A stretch of 64,000 bases of DNA from Corynebacterium callunae DSM 20147 (lineage in GTDB: Bacteria; Actinomycetota; Actinomycetes; Mycobacteriales; Mycobacteriaceae): contig NC_020553.1 of the NCBI RefSeq assembly GCF_000344785.1, positions 21,024 to 85,023 on the forward strand, written 5' to 3'. The notes under the pieces were generated by a model, which saw only the letters and a list, made by a program, of their open reading frames with translations, was not told the DNA's origin and searched no databases. Made by a program: the position numbers and the translations under genes. Shown here piece by piece: positions 25,776 through 34,599 of this stretch. The stretch's first letter is position 1. Each line of letters opens with the position of its first letter.

Positions 25776-27221
25776 CTAATCCGTTGGAAGCTCTCCAGCT
25801 TTTTTTAAAGTGGCCATATGCCGGGCAACCGTCGCTCGGGATAGACCGGTCTCTTTCTGAATTTCTTTCCACGAAGGCAGCCGATCTGTTTCAATCCAAA
25901 AGGTCGTAACGAATTGACCAACCTTCTGGCGGTTGCTTAGTCCCTGAATTCTCTTACGTTTATGAGTCTTTGAGAGAGTCTCGCGTCGCTTCTGCGCATA
26001 CTCTCCGTTGGGATCTTTTTCCCACCGCTCCGCGGCTTTCTTCCCACCTCTGCGTCCCATGGTCGCTAGGGCTTTACGCTCCGTCGCAGTTGCCTGCTTC
26101 CCACCCGATGCACTGACATACCCGTGAGTTTTAGCCTGCGTGACATAGCCACGCACACGCCTGGCCATGGTTTGACGATCCCGCATCGGCGGCAACTCAA
26201 GTTTGCGCCCATCAGCACCAATCTCCTGAGCGATGGCATAAGCCTGCTCGTAAGCATCAATGATCGCAGCATCGGTCATACGCTGACCTGATTGCCGCAG
26301 ACGATGGGCAATTTTCAGTGCGTGGCGAAACGCTGTCTCATCGCGTGCAGCTCTCCCCTCGCGAATCCACAGCACCCGCACACCCTGGGTCAGTTCAGGA
26401 TCATACTGATCAAGCTCGCCAGCAAGCTCTGATTCCACGTCTTGAGAAAGCGCTTTAAAGCGTTGTGCTTCCTCACGTCGTGTTTTCACCGCTGTGATCA
26501 GTTCGCGGCCACTAGAAAACTGCTGTCGTGGCTTGGTGTATTGCTCCTGGCCAGTCATCGTGCGGAGTTCTTTGAGGAAATCGCCGACGCGGCGGATGTG
26601 GTGGTGTTGGCGATACCAGCGGTACGCCGTGGGCGAATCACCTGTGTAAAAAGGTGATCGGCTAAACCTGTGAGCGAAGTGACTATCATGACCTAACCAT
26701 TGTCCCAGAGTATGGGTAGCTGCCGCTAGCAAAGCCATGTGACGCGATTGTCCTGACACGTCCGCGTAGATTGGATCAATTAACCATAGTGCTTGGCATT
26801 TGCCGTTGACTGGGTTAATTCCCACCCATGCTGGCCCCATATTATGGGCGATGAGCTGGGAAAACTTAGCCTTCACCTCGTCATTGAGGTTAACTGGGTG
26901 TCCACCTGCAGTGCCGGGAACATCGATGTCAATGACCATCACAGCGGCATATTGCTTGTTGGTCAGCTGAACGTACTCGCATTTGCCCAAGGTGTCTGAG
27001 TTAATGCGGTACATGCGTGGGGCGCGGGTGCCGTCTTTGGTGGTGAGATAGGCACTAGCGAAGTCGCGGCTTTTACTGCCGTGGAGAACCTGGCGGTCTA
27101 AGTGAGCGAGCAGCGCATCGCGGTCGGTGTAGCCGGCAGGCGTGTCGTCGAGGTCACCTGTAAATAGGGTGACATCGGTGTGTCTGGTTGTGCCAGCCAC
27201 ATAGTGATTGGGTAGACTCAT
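25776..27221 (-). CDS. ColE2/pNG2-type plasmid replicase (second rep)
   Basis: This 481-residue protein belongs to the actinobacterial RepA group of pNG2, pGA1 and relatives, which joins a primase-type replicase domain with PriCT-like and DNA-binding ends. Seen here are VMVIDIDVPGTAGGHP (acidic catalytic segment, about residue 95), GPAWVGINPVNGKCQALWLIDP (about 132), HRFSRSPFYTG (about 185), and a C-terminal helix-turn-helix (WKEIQKETGLSRATVARHMATL). Such proteins make a primer at the origin for DNA polymerase I-type start. The ATG at 27221 has GGGAGAAA upstream. With the iteron RepA this gives the element two independent replication systems. Confidence 0.85.
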   Translation of the reverse strand: MSLPNHYVAGTTRHTDVTLFTGDLDDTPAGYTDRDALLAHLDRQVLHGSKSRDFASAYLTTKDGTRAPRMYRINSDTLGKCEYVQLTNKQYAAVMVIDIDVPGTAGGHPVNLNDEVKAKFSQLIAHNMGPAWVGINPVNGKCQALWLIDPIYADVSGQSRHMALLAAATHTLGQWLGHDSHFAHRFSRSPFYTGDSPTAYRWYRQHHHIRRVGDFLKELRTMTGQEQYTKPRQQFSSGRELITAVKTRREEAQRFKALSQDVESELAGELDQYDPELTQGVRVLWIREGRAARDETAFRHALKIAHRLRQSGQRMTDAAIIDAYEQAYAIAQEIGADGRKLELPPMRDRQTMARRVRGYVTQAKTHGYVSASGGKQATATERKALATMGRRGGKKAAERWEKDPNGEYAQKRRETLSKTHKRKRIQGLSNRQKVGQFVTTFWIETDRLPSWKEIQKETGLSRATVARHMATLKKAGELPTD

Positions 27222-27761
27222 GATCAAGCTTTCTCCCGGTGGCGACCGGGGGATAAGCAGAGAACTCGTCAGGCTGCAACCTGGCGGGTTTTCGCATTTT
27301 ATGAAGGATTTTGTTCAGCCTAAACCACAATCATGGTGTTTGTGACTCTCCCACACGTGGTATCGGTAAAAAATTTGCCCACAATCACCTTTTATATACA
27401 GATATATATGCATCTTGGGATAAATAAAACAAGCTTTTGGGCGCTTTCGACAATGGAGACTGCTCTTGGTTGTTAGAAGTGACCAATTTCTGTCTTTTCT
27501 TAGACTTATTTTTCGGTGAGCACTTTTATGCTCGCGCAGAAATCAAAGAATCACGTACACCCCACCGTCATGAGGACGATGGGGTGTTTTATGCCTCAGC
27601 AGGACATACTGACTGAAAATCTCTTCAATACAAGGGCCCGATTCCTTGGTTTTAAGGAAATGTAGACATGTTGACAGGTTGTAAAGGCGTGATTTCCCCC
27701 CGTAATGAGCGCTAGGATTGGTGCCAAAATAATTATAGATACATATACAAGGGGTAAAAGC
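27222..27761. promoter_or_regulatory. rep leader and control region of the second replicon
   Basis: This is a gene-free stretch of 540 bp. Near the rep start lies CAGGCTGCAACCTGGCGGGTTTTC, which on the + strand resembles a small terminator and could end an antisense RNA facing the rep leader, as copy control works in pGA1/pNG2-type plasmids. Around 27400 are TATATACAGATATATATG repeats. Near the right side is a strong hairpin (separate entry). The antisense RNA is a guess from position and family, not a seen transcript. Confidence 0.4.
27557..27587 (+). terminator. intrinsic terminator in the rep/ImmA gap
   Basis: ACACCCCA-CCGTC and GACG-ATGGGGTGT form a long stem with a five-base loop, followed by TTTT. 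It lies between the leftward rep promoter region and the rightward peptidase gene. Confidence 0.6.
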
Positions 27762-28256
27762 GTGAGATTAGATCGTCGGCGGCTGCGTTGTGTTCGCCGG
27801 TGTGCAAAGGATTTTGCAGATCGCTGCGAGAGGGCAGATGCCCACACACTAGATGAGCTGACGACGGTGGCTGGAAAGTGCGCTGGATTGCAATCATTAA
27901 CTTTACAAATCGACAATCTCTCGCCAGGTGTGTTGGGATTAACAGAAATAGTCGATTGTTCAGGCGTTATTACGATTTCATCGCATTGCGCTACGATCCA
28001 AGCCACGCTATTCCATGAGATTGGGCATCTTCTTTTAGGTCATAGCCATGTCGATTTCGACTTGGCATTATCAGTGCTTAATGACGTGGTCGCACCCCCT
28101 GGATTTGAGCACACCTTCGAGTTGCTTACCCCAGAATATGATCCCCATGAAGTCGCTACTGCCGAAGCCGAAGCCGAGCACTTTGCAGTAGAAGTGGGCT
28201 ATTTGCTGGACGCTCCGCCTGGTGTGATCCGCGAATTCGCCTACGGATTGGGCTGA
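27762..28256 (+). CDS. ImmA/IrrE-type metallopeptidase
   Basis: This 164-residue product has the zinc-binding HEIGHLLLGH (HExxH, about residue 86) and a later glutamate-rich segment (ATAEAEAEHFAVEVGYLL) that may give the third ligand. I choose the GTG at 27762 because AAGGGG lies seven bases upstream; an ATG at 27705 is also in frame. ImmA-type peptidases cut XRE repressors to release genes of mobile elements. Two XRE genes lie 1.6 kb downstream on the other strand. Next comes a multi-pass membrane protein after a single base, so the three genes 27762-29840 form one operon. Confidence 0.8.
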   Translation: MRLDRRRLRCVRRCAKDFADRCERADAHTLDELTTVAGKCAGLQSLTLQIDNLSPGVLGLTEIVDCSGVITISSHCATIQATLFHEIGHLLLGHSHVDFDLALSVLNDVVAPPGFEHTFELLTPEYDPHEVATAEAEAEHFAVEVGYLLDAPPGVIREFAYGLG

Positions 28257-28257
28257 T

Positions 28258-29262
28258 ATGTACTGGCTCCAGATAGGTGTTGCTGCGGTACTATTGATCC
28301 TTTTCGCTGGTCAAGTCATTATTATCCGACAGAAGATCACCCACCTTTCCCTAATGTTGACGATACTGTCTCTAGCTTTTGTCGGTTATTCGGTGTTGCT
28401 GATTCCCCAGGTAGATGTATGGATCAATGAGGCTAGTGGCGGCGCCCCTGTGACAAGTCTGCTGAAAAATTTCATCCTGCTTTTCCCTGCGATTGCAGGC
28501 GTGCTGTCATGGTCGTTATGGGGTGTTAATCGTCGGTGGCAATACGTTGCTCTTGTAGTTATCGCTGGTCAGATGATGTTCTCTTTGTGGAGTTGGGAAC
28601 AATCTCGGAGTATATGTCACCAACGTGACCGATTTTTTGCTGAGTGTGCACTAAGCCACCCGGCTGGTGCCTGGGCGATGATTCTGTCGTTTATTGTGCT
28701 GGTGACCGTTGGCCTTGTTACTGTGTGGCTTCTTCGCTGCGCATTAGGCTGGCGCACCTTGATGCAACAAAGCGTGACGCTGTTGGCCGCCACTGTGATC
28801 TTGGGGAGTGTGTGGTGCTTGGTGTCTGCTGTCGGTGTGTGGGAATTACTCACTCTCGGATCGTATTCATCAGTGCAGCGGGCAATCCGGCCGCCATTAG
28901 CGATTACTGTCGCTCTCATCGGTGTGATGACCTCTTTATGGCTGCCACTGGGACGATTTATCACTAGCGTGTATTTTTCCTGGCAGATGCGCCATCTCAT
29001 GAGTGCGGTTGGCGTGCCGTGGTGGATGATTATCTGCATGGCGGGCACCCGCTCAGAATCATTGGCGATGGATGCGCTCAGCGACTTTTTCACCACGTCC
29101 AAAATTTCCACTATTGCGGTTGATTACAATCCGGATAACTCTGGAGTGGTGCTGCGTGCTTTAGAGGGCAGTGTCAGTGAAATTGATATTGAAATTCCTG
29201 CCCTTGCTGGAGTAGATGTCCAGCATCGGTGGCTTACTGGGACGGCGAAGGTGATGGCATGA
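28258..29262 (+). CDS. MAB_1171c-like multi-pass membrane protein
   Basis: This 334-residue protein has about seven hydrophobic segments in the first 240 residues (for example VAAVLLILFAGQVIII, LMLTILSLAFVGYSVLLI, MILSFIVLVTVGLVTVWLL, LAITVALIGVMTSLWLPL). A soluble C-terminal domain of about 90 residues ends in a beta-rich acidic part. The layout agrees with the actinobacterial MAB_1171c-type family that is often placed next to ImmA/IrrE peptidases. It overlaps the next gene by four bases. Function is not established; a sensor or exporter tied to the peptidase is possible. Confidence 0.6.
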   Translation: MYWLQIGVAAVLLILFAGQVIIIRQKITHLSLMLTILSLAFVGYSVLLIPQVDVWINEASGGAPVTSLLKNFILLFPAIAGVLSWSLWGVNRRWQYVALVVIAGQMMFSLWSWEQSRSICHQRDRFFAECALSHPAGAWAMILSFIVLVTVGLVTVWLLRCALGWRTLMQQSVTLLAATVILGSVWCLVSAVGVWELLTLGSYSSVQRAIRPPLAITVALIGVMTSLWLPLGRFITSVYFSWQMRHLMSAVGVPWWMIICMAGTRSESLAMDALSDFFTTSKISTIAVDYNPDNSGVVLRALEGSVSEIDIEIPALAGVDVQHRWLTGTAKVMA

Positions 29263-29840
29263 CTATGTCAAAGACGAGCATTGCTCACATAATCAGCGAA
29301 GTTTTTGCCCCCTGGGTGGTCAATATTGCTTTGTTTTTAATTCTTGCTCAGGTAACAGGTGCCTGGCCAGCTGGTATTGCGGCCTCAATCGGCACAGGGG
29401 TGGTGCCAATGGCGCTTATTCTTGTGCTGATCCGTCGGGGAAAAGTAGGAAATCATCATGTCACTGATCGCAGTCAACGTGGGCTGGTACTTGCAGGAAT
29501 TTTCGTGTGTGTCTGCGTCCTACTGGCGGTATTGGCATATCTAGATACCCCCCGACTGATCTGGGTGGGAGTGTTTTCTGCTTTTGTTTTTCTCATTGTC
29601 TTTGGGTTTTTGAGCGTCGTTGCACGAATTAAAGCTTCAATCCATGTGGGACTATGGGTGTGTGTCATGACCTACTTGGGATTAACGGTAAATCCCTGGT
29701 GGTTAAGCGCTCTTGCCCTAACTCCGGTGATTGCTTGGGCGCGCATTGTCATCAAGCACCATACGAATGCAGAGGTGGTTGCAGGCATTGGCGGCGGCGT
29801 CGCTGTGACTGCCGCCTGCTACCTCCTATTTTTGGCGTGA
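29259..29840 (+). CDS. PAP2-like membrane phosphatase family protein
   Basis: This 193-residue product starts at the ATG at 29259 in an ATGA overlap. It has six hydrophobic segments. The pattern KASIHVG near residue 128 and ARIVIKHHTNAEVVAGI near residue 163 matches the second and third parts of the PAP2 signature (S-x-H and S-R-x5-H-x3-D-x-x-x-G), with changes at the serine/arginine and aspartate positions. PAP2 proteins remove phosphate from lipid carriers. Because key positions differ, catalysis is doubtful. It ends 15 bases past the stop of the facing XRE gene. Confidence 0.55.
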   Translation: MTMSKTSIAHIISEVFAPWVVNIALFLILAQVTGAWPAGIAASIGTGVVPMALILVLIRRGKVGNHHVTDRSQRGLVLAGIFVCVCVLLAVLAYLDTPRLIWVGVFSAFVFLIVFGFLSVVARIKASIHVGLWVCVMTYLGLTVNPWWLSALALTPVIAWARIVIKHHTNAEVVAGIGGGVAVTAACYLLFLA

Positions 29841-30194
29841 CCGTCGCTTTTCCCGAAGTGAGTAAAAGTGATTAGTACGAGCAGCCAACAAAGAGGTGTT
29901 GTTGATGCGCTCGTGAAGCGTGAGGATATGTGACTCGTACGATTTCCACATCTCCTCATCGGTGGTGGAGAAATACTCCAAGGGCACCTTGAAAACATTG
30001 GCAAGAGCCACGATCGTGGCGAATGCTGGTCGCTTGGTCTTGCCATTGAGAATGCCGTAGATTTGCTGCGGAGTCACTGGTGCGTCCTCGGTAGAAGCTA
30101 GCTCGGCAACCTTTGCGACTGTATAAGGAGCACCCCCTGGAGGGTGAAGCTTGTCGAAAAGTAGCTGTAGCCGATAGCTCAAATCATGTTCCAT
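29826..30194 (-). CDS. XRE-family regulator (122 residues)
   Basis: The helix-turn-helix lies at about residues 23-75: YTVAKVAELASTEDAPVTPQQIYGILNGKTKRPAFATIVALANVFKVPLEYF in pattern, with the usual late PLEYF signature. A charged C-terminal tail follows. The start is the ATG at 30194 with AGGAGGAAAC before it. Paired with the ImmA-type peptidase, it may be the repressor that the peptidase cleaves. It overlaps the end of the PAP2-like gene on the other strand. Confidence 0.75.
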   Translation of the reverse strand: MEHDLSYRLQLLFDKLHPPGGAPYTVAKVAELASTEDAPVTPQQIYGILNGKTKRPAFATIVALANVFKVPLEYFSTTDEEMWKSYESHILTLHERINNTSLLAARTNHFYSLREKRRSRQK

Positions 30195-30246
30195 ATAGTT
30201 TCCTCCTGCACTGAACTGTAATTTTACTCCAGTGCAGGAGAAATCC

Positions 30247-30666
30247 TTATTTGGCGCGCGCCCACGCCCTGGCTATCTCCAGCTCTGAAACCCCGAAGAG
30301 TGTGGCTAAGATTGCGATTCGATCATCTGTCAAGGATGCATATCCACGCTCGAGGTTTGAGTATCCACCAAGGGTGATACCTAGCGCGTCAGCGGCTTCT
30401 TGACTGGTGCACAGGGACAGATTGCGTAAATCAGCTAGCGTTGCCGTGCCGATAGGAATATCCATGACCTCGGCAGGGGAGTGTCCCAAAATATCCATGA
30501 CAATCGCTAAAGATTCTAATGAGGGAATATATCTTCCTTGTTCCCAGTGGCGGACAGTGCCTGGAGACATGCCTGCTGCGCGCGCCAAAGAGGCGTAAGT
30601 GTGGCCTTTTTCTAAGCGAATTTCTTTAAATCTTTGCGCATTAAATTTTACTAAGGATCGGCTCAT
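30247..30666 (-). CDS. XRE-family regulator with two helix-turn-helix units
   Basis: This 139-residue product starts MSRSLVKFNA at 30666. The first helix-turn-helix (residues about 8-60: RFKEIRLEKGHTYASLARAAGMSPGTVRHWEQG) and a second one (about 75-125: TSQEAADALGITLGGYSNLERGY) both fit the XRE fold. Tandem XRE domains in one short protein are less common and suggest binding to paired operators. It is 52 bp upstream of the other XRE gene and divergent from the conjugation operon that starts at 30838. It may control that operon. Confidence 0.72.
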   Translation of the reverse strand: MSRSLVKFNAQRFKEIRLEKGHTYASLARAAGMSPGTVRHWEQGRYIPSLESLAIVMDILGHSPAEVMDIPIGTATLADLRNLSLCTSQEAADALGITLGGYSNLERGYASLTDDRIAILATLFGVSELEIARAWARAK

Positions 30667-30837
30667 AAAGGCCCAATCCTGCACTCAATCCTATAGATAG
30701 CAGTCATTTATCCAGTATGCCCGAATTTTGCCACTATCTTAAGCAACTATATTATGCTACGCTCTCTTAGGTATTGACCTGCTGTATTAATAAATGGTCG
30801 ATATGCAAACAAGAATCTGACTGATAAGGACATCAGC

Positions 30838-32037
30838 ATGAAAAAAGTTGGCACCGCGTCGATGATGGCTTTCATCGTTACGACCAGTGCTTTGTCTCTG
30901 CCTCAAGTCGCACATGCGGCAGAGACCCAGCCGGGCACGCAAGCAGGAACTCAGCCTGGGGTGCCTACTCCGGAAGATTCCACCCCAACAGCCCCTCCGG
31001 AAGATTCCGGTGAAACCCAGCCGGGAGTCGATACTCCCGTGGAGACCGAAACTCCAACCCAGCCGGGCACGCAAGCAGGAACTCAGCCTGGGGTGCCTAC
31101 TCCGGAAGATTCCACCCCAACAGCCCCTCCGGAAGATTCCGGTGAAACCCAGCCGGGAGTCGATACTCCCGTGGAGACCGAAACTCCAACCCAGCCGGGC
31201 ACGCAAGCAGGAACTCAGCCTGGGGTGCCTACTCCGGAAGATTCCACCCCAACAGCCCCTCCGGAAGATTCCGGTGAAACCCAGCCGGGAGTCGATACTC
31301 CCGTGGAGACCGAAACTCCAACCCAGCCGGGCACCACAACAACTGCCCCTACTCCTGAGAACACCCCCACAGAAACCGCACCTGCACCCACCACAGGCGA
31401 AACAACAACCGAACCTCGCCCCGTAGAGGTATCGCCTGTCGTTGATACTAAACCTCTTCCTTCCACACCTACGGAAGAACCCATCACTCCATCAACTCCG
31501 GTGACGACTGTCCCAGTCACTAATGATGATGAGTCTGACGATGAAGATCTGGAGGTAGAAGCTACCGAAGTCGAGCCTGTCTACACCCCATCAGAGACCT
31601 CCACCCCAGTCACTGATCAAGCCGAACTTCCGGTTGCGCCACTAGCCCCAGCTCCTGTGCCTGCCGGTATCGCCGGGGCCACTATTACTGTGACCGGCCC
31701 TGGATTCGCTGCCGAACTCAGCGGCACTTCTGAACCTGTTTCAGCAGGTCACGTCGCTGTGGATACAGGCGCAGGCACATTTTCCGCAGATCTCGATACC
31801 ATCTCCGGTGGCGTCGATGTCACCACCAGCGCTGGAGCGTTCTCCATCTCAGCTGCACAAGCAGAACAGGCTCGCGCTCTAGGAGATAGTGCATTTAACG
31901 CCCTGCCTGTCCCCACGCAGCAGACAATTTACGACACCACTAATGCAGCTCTTTCCACCGCAGCAGCACAGTCCGACATCACACACCATGACCTCGGCAT
32001 CATCAACACCACAGTCGTGGTTGACCACTGGAATTAA
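30838..32037 (+). CDS. secreted Pro/Thr-rich repeat protein, first gene of transfer operon
   Basis: This 399-residue product starts at the ATG at 30838. A Sec signal peptide ends VAHAAE (about residue 29). Three identical 44-residue repeats rich in Pro, Thr, Glu and Gly follow, then a Pro/Thr-rich region and a C-terminal domain of about 120 residues (GATITVTGPGFAAELSG ... ). The repeat part looks like a rigid, extended stalk. No LPXTG sorting signal is visible, so it is probably released or held by the C-terminal domain. As the first gene of the T4SS operon it may be a surface component that spans the cell wall. Confidence 0.7.
   Translation: MKKVGTASMMAFIVTTSALSLPQVAHAAETQPGTQAGTQPGVPTPEDSTPTAPPEDSGETQPGVDTPVETETPTQPGTQAGTQPGVPTPEDSTPTAPPEDSGETQPGVDTPVETETPTQPGTQAGTQPGVPTPEDSTPTAPPEDSGETQPGVDTPVETETPTQPGTTTTAPTPENTPTETAPAPTTGETTTEPRPVEVSPVVDTKPLPSTPTEEPITPSTPVTTVPVTNDDESDDEDLEVEATEVEPVYTPSETSTPVTDQAELPVAPLAPAPVPAGIAGATITVTGPGFAAELSGTSEPVSAGHVAVDTGAGTFSADLDTISGGVDVTTSAGAFSISAAQAEQARALGDSAFNALPVPTQQTIYDTTNAALSTAAAQSDITHHDLGIINTTVVVDHWN
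30934..31329 (+). repeat. three perfect 132-bp tandem repeats in the stalk gene
   Basis: Units begin at 30934, 31066 and 31198 and are identical by eye at the DNA level. The length is a multiple of three, so gain or loss of a unit keeps the frame and would change stalk length by 44 residues. Confidence 0.9.
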
Positions 32038-32067
32038 ACAGTCGGAGACAGATAAAGGAGATTGATC

Positions 32068-32790
32068 GTGGCTGATGATTGGCTCGAAGCATTGGAAAAA
32101 AGCAACGTGCAAAAGATTAAGCCTGTTGCTTTGCCCGATGTCGATGAAAAAGCAGAAGATGCACCGAAAATCGCTCCAGTAACAGCTCCAACTCGTGAAA
32201 AGAAAACTCCGTCGCCACGGACTAAGCGCACATCACGATCAACCATGGCGTTGCTGACAACGACCGGCGTACTAGTTGTGATCGGTATCGGTTCTTTAGC
32301 AGCGTTGAGCTACTTCACCGGTCAGCCTATCGCTTCTAATAATGCGCACAATGAAGTAGCAGAAACCTCGCTAGCGCAGACCTCGGAGATGCCAGGTACT
32401 TCACCACTTAAGACCTCCGACCCAGCATCGGTAGGAAATGCGTGCGATTCGTCCACACCAACGGTCGCTGAGGAAAAAACGATACGTGGCGCAATTACCG
32501 AGTTTGAAACAGCCTATTTCGCTCGTGATTCCGAGCGTCTTGTCAGCTCAACTACACAAACCAGCCCACTGCGGAAGCAAAATTGGGACACCGTGCTGGC
32601 TGAGGCCGCACCCGACGGCACCACATGGTGTGCAGAACTAGGAGCTGTCGATGACAAGACCACCACAGTCGATGTCGATCTAACGATGACCGTCCCAGGA
32701 AAACCCCCGACCACCTACCAGCAACGTGCCACCGGCGAAAACACCACTGATGGGTGGAAGCTTGTCGCACTGGAAGCCAGACAGGGATAG
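32068..32790 (+). CDS. membrane-anchored transfer-operon protein
   Basis: The product is 240 residues from the GTG at 32068, with AAAGGAG upstream. A charged cytoplasmic N-terminus of about 70 residues is followed by one membrane segment (LLTTTGVLVVIGIGSLAALSYF). The outer part has ITEFETAYFARDSERLVSST and a beta-rich end, resembling the NTF2-like fold of VirB8/TcpC-type T4SS proteins. Two cysteines (about 130 and 190) may pair. The role in the transfer channel is inferred from context. Confidence 0.6.
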   Translation: MADDWLEALEKSNVQKIKPVALPDVDEKAEDAPKIAPVTAPTREKKTPSPRTKRTSRSTMALLTTTGVLVVIGIGSLAALSYFTGQPIASNNAHNEVAETSLAQTSEMPGTSPLKTSDPASVGNACDSSTPTVAEEKTIRGAITEFETAYFARDSERLVSSTTQTSPLRKQNWDTVLAEAAPDGTTWCAELGAVDDKTTTVDVDLTMTVPGKPPTTYQQRATGENTTDGWKLVALEARQG

Positions 32791-32793
32791 ATC

Positions 32794-34599
32794 ATGAACA
32801 TTGGGAAAAAAGTTGCAGCAGTGGTAGCAACCACTATCTGCTTTGCTGGCAGCGGCACCACAGCTGTCCATGCCACAGAAACATCATCTCCATCAACGAC
32901 TCCTTCACCATCACCGAACGCACAGTGCGCCGCGATACACCTCGTGCTGGTCAACGGCACATTTGACACCTCCGCCCAACAAGATTCCACGGTCGATCAT
33001 GGCTTTGGTGCCCAAATTGCAGGGCCAGCAATGCGTAGCGCCAACGATGGCCCAGTGAAAGACCCCTCAGCAGGTATTTCTGTCGAAAAAGCACTAGAAG
33101 GAGTTACAACCTCCGCTAGTGCAACGCCTTCCACCACGTCTGAGTCCGTGGGCGATCTTGATTCCTATCAAGATCAGCTCTGGGGATCTGCACCATCATC
33201 GAGCGCACTTGCCAGTGATGTATGGACAACTACTGAAGCTGCGCCTGTCGATGAAGCTGGAATGAAAGTTGCCCGTACCTATATCACCTACCCAGCAGCA
33301 GCAGGTGGTGCCTTTATTCCAGGTCTTCCCACATCTGAGGCTGTTCCTTATGAAGAGTCTATGACAGAGGGAGCGATCAATACGGCGGCCGTAATTCAAG
33401 AAATTGACGAGACCTGCCCTGAGACAAAGATCTTCTTAGCCGGACACTCTCAAGGTGCGCAAGTGGCCTCAACTGTGGCCCGTGAAATCGGATCGGGAGC
33501 GACCTCAATTAATCCCGACAAAATCGCTGGTGTAGCACTGTTTTCCGATCCCACCCGTGCACGCGGTGCTGCCACAGTCGAGAATACCGGCCAGCAGCCT
33601 GCCCCTGTTCCAGGAACTACTGGCACAAATGTTGCCAGCGTGGGTAGCTTCACCTCACCAGATCAAAAAGAGCTCGATGGCGGTGGAATTGGTGTGGACG
33701 CCACCGGAGGGAAAGACTTTGGTGCGCTTGCAAACCGCACAGCTTCATGGTGTGCACCTGGCGATCTTGTCTGTGACCTGCCGATTTCCGGCCCATTGTC
33801 AGAATTGGTGGTTAGTACCGCACAACAGCTGGATCTGTCTGACCCGGAGAAATCACTCCAGATCATTGCTGATTCGCTCAGTCCATCAGTTGTGATGGGC
33901 GGAGTTAATGAACTGCCGTCGCAGGAATTTAGCTACGGCAACGGTGGATTCTCTGCATCAGCATCAAATGGTCGCGATACCAAGCAGCCATTGATTTCCC
34001 AGATTGCCATGGACGGTGCGACCGAAGCTCAGCCTGTTCTTGGAGACCAGTTCATTAGTGATCTTGGAAAATCCGTTGTCGGTGGGTTATCCCAGCTCGG
34101 AGGTATGGCACTAGGCACGGGCATGACCATCCTGAAAGAGGCTGTGACCGTGGAAAACATCGCCCAGGTTGCTTTAGCTGGTGTCGCCGGCCCACAAGCC
34201 GCGATGACAGCAGCAGTGGCCAGGCTTTCAGAAGCAGCAGTAAAAGTTGTCACTCCTGAGCTGGCCGTGGGTGCGGCTGAAACCGTGCTCAACGAAGTCA
34301 ATATCTTAGGCGTCTCACCTAAAGGATTGAGTGAAGTTGTTGTTGAAGCCGCAGGTCATGGCGCTGCACACAACTCTTACGGCTCCCAGGTTTCAACTAC
34401 TGATGGGCGCTCCGCTATTGACGCCACCGTCGATTGGATTGTTGCAGCAAGCTACGACGTCTCAGGAGAATCCACAAAAGCGCCTATGACCTCATCTGCT
34501 CCGTCAGCTCTCGCGTCCTTGAGTTTCGACACTGAGTCAGCACAGTCTGCGCTCGCAGAGGTCGCCTCCTGGCGGGCACTACAAGGAGAAGGCAAATGA
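32794..34599 (+). CDS. cutinase-like secreted serine esterase in transfer operon
   Basis: This 601-residue product has a signal peptide ending VHATE. The cutinase-family pattern follows: CAAIHLVLVNGTFDTSAQ (about residue 47), nucleophile elbow GHSQGAQVAS (about 215), and the acid/cysteine segment WCAPGDLVCDLP (about 323). A long C-terminal region holds AAGHGAAHNSYGSQ, a possible source of the catalytic histidine (about 525). Mycobacterial cutinase-like proteins hydrolyse lipid esters of the mycolate layer. In this operon it may open the outer mycomembrane for the transfer machine. It overlaps the next gene by four bases. Confidence 0.72.
   Translation: MNIGKKVAAVVATTICFAGSGTTAVHATETSSPSTTPSPSPNAQCAAIHLVLVNGTFDTSAQQDSTVDHGFGAQIAGPAMRSANDGPVKDPSAGISVEKALEGVTTSASATPSTTSESVGDLDSYQDQLWGSAPSSSALASDVWTTTEAAPVDEAGMKVARTYITYPAAAGGAFIPGLPTSEAVPYEESMTEGAINTAAVIQEIDETCPETKIFLAGHSQGAQVASTVAREIGSGATSINPDKIAGVALFSDPTRARGAATVENTGQQPAPVPGTTGTNVASVGSFTSPDQKELDGGGIGVDATGGKDFGALANRTASWCAPGDLVCDLPISGPLSELVVSTAQQLDLSDPEKSLQIIADSLSPSVVMGGVNELPSQEFSYGNGGFSASASNGRDTKQPLISQIAMDGATEAQPVLGDQFISDLGKSVVGGLSQLGGMALGTGMTILKEAVTVENIAQVALAGVAGPQAAMTAAVARLSEAAVKVVTPELAVGAAETVLNEVNILGVSPKGLSEVVVEAAGHGAAHNSYGSQVSTTDGRSAIDATVDWIVAASYDVSGESTKAPMTSSAPSALASLSFDTESAQSALAEVASWRALQGEGK

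Noticed and set aside
27596..28006. 136-residue minus-strand open frame over the ImmA gene
   Set aside because: It overlaps a well-supported gene with a metal-site motif; its own sequence has no recognisable domain and no ribosome site.
30787..31206. 139-residue minus-strand frame with internal repeats
   Set aside because: It is the mirror of the 132-bp repeats in the secreted stalk gene and has no independent support.
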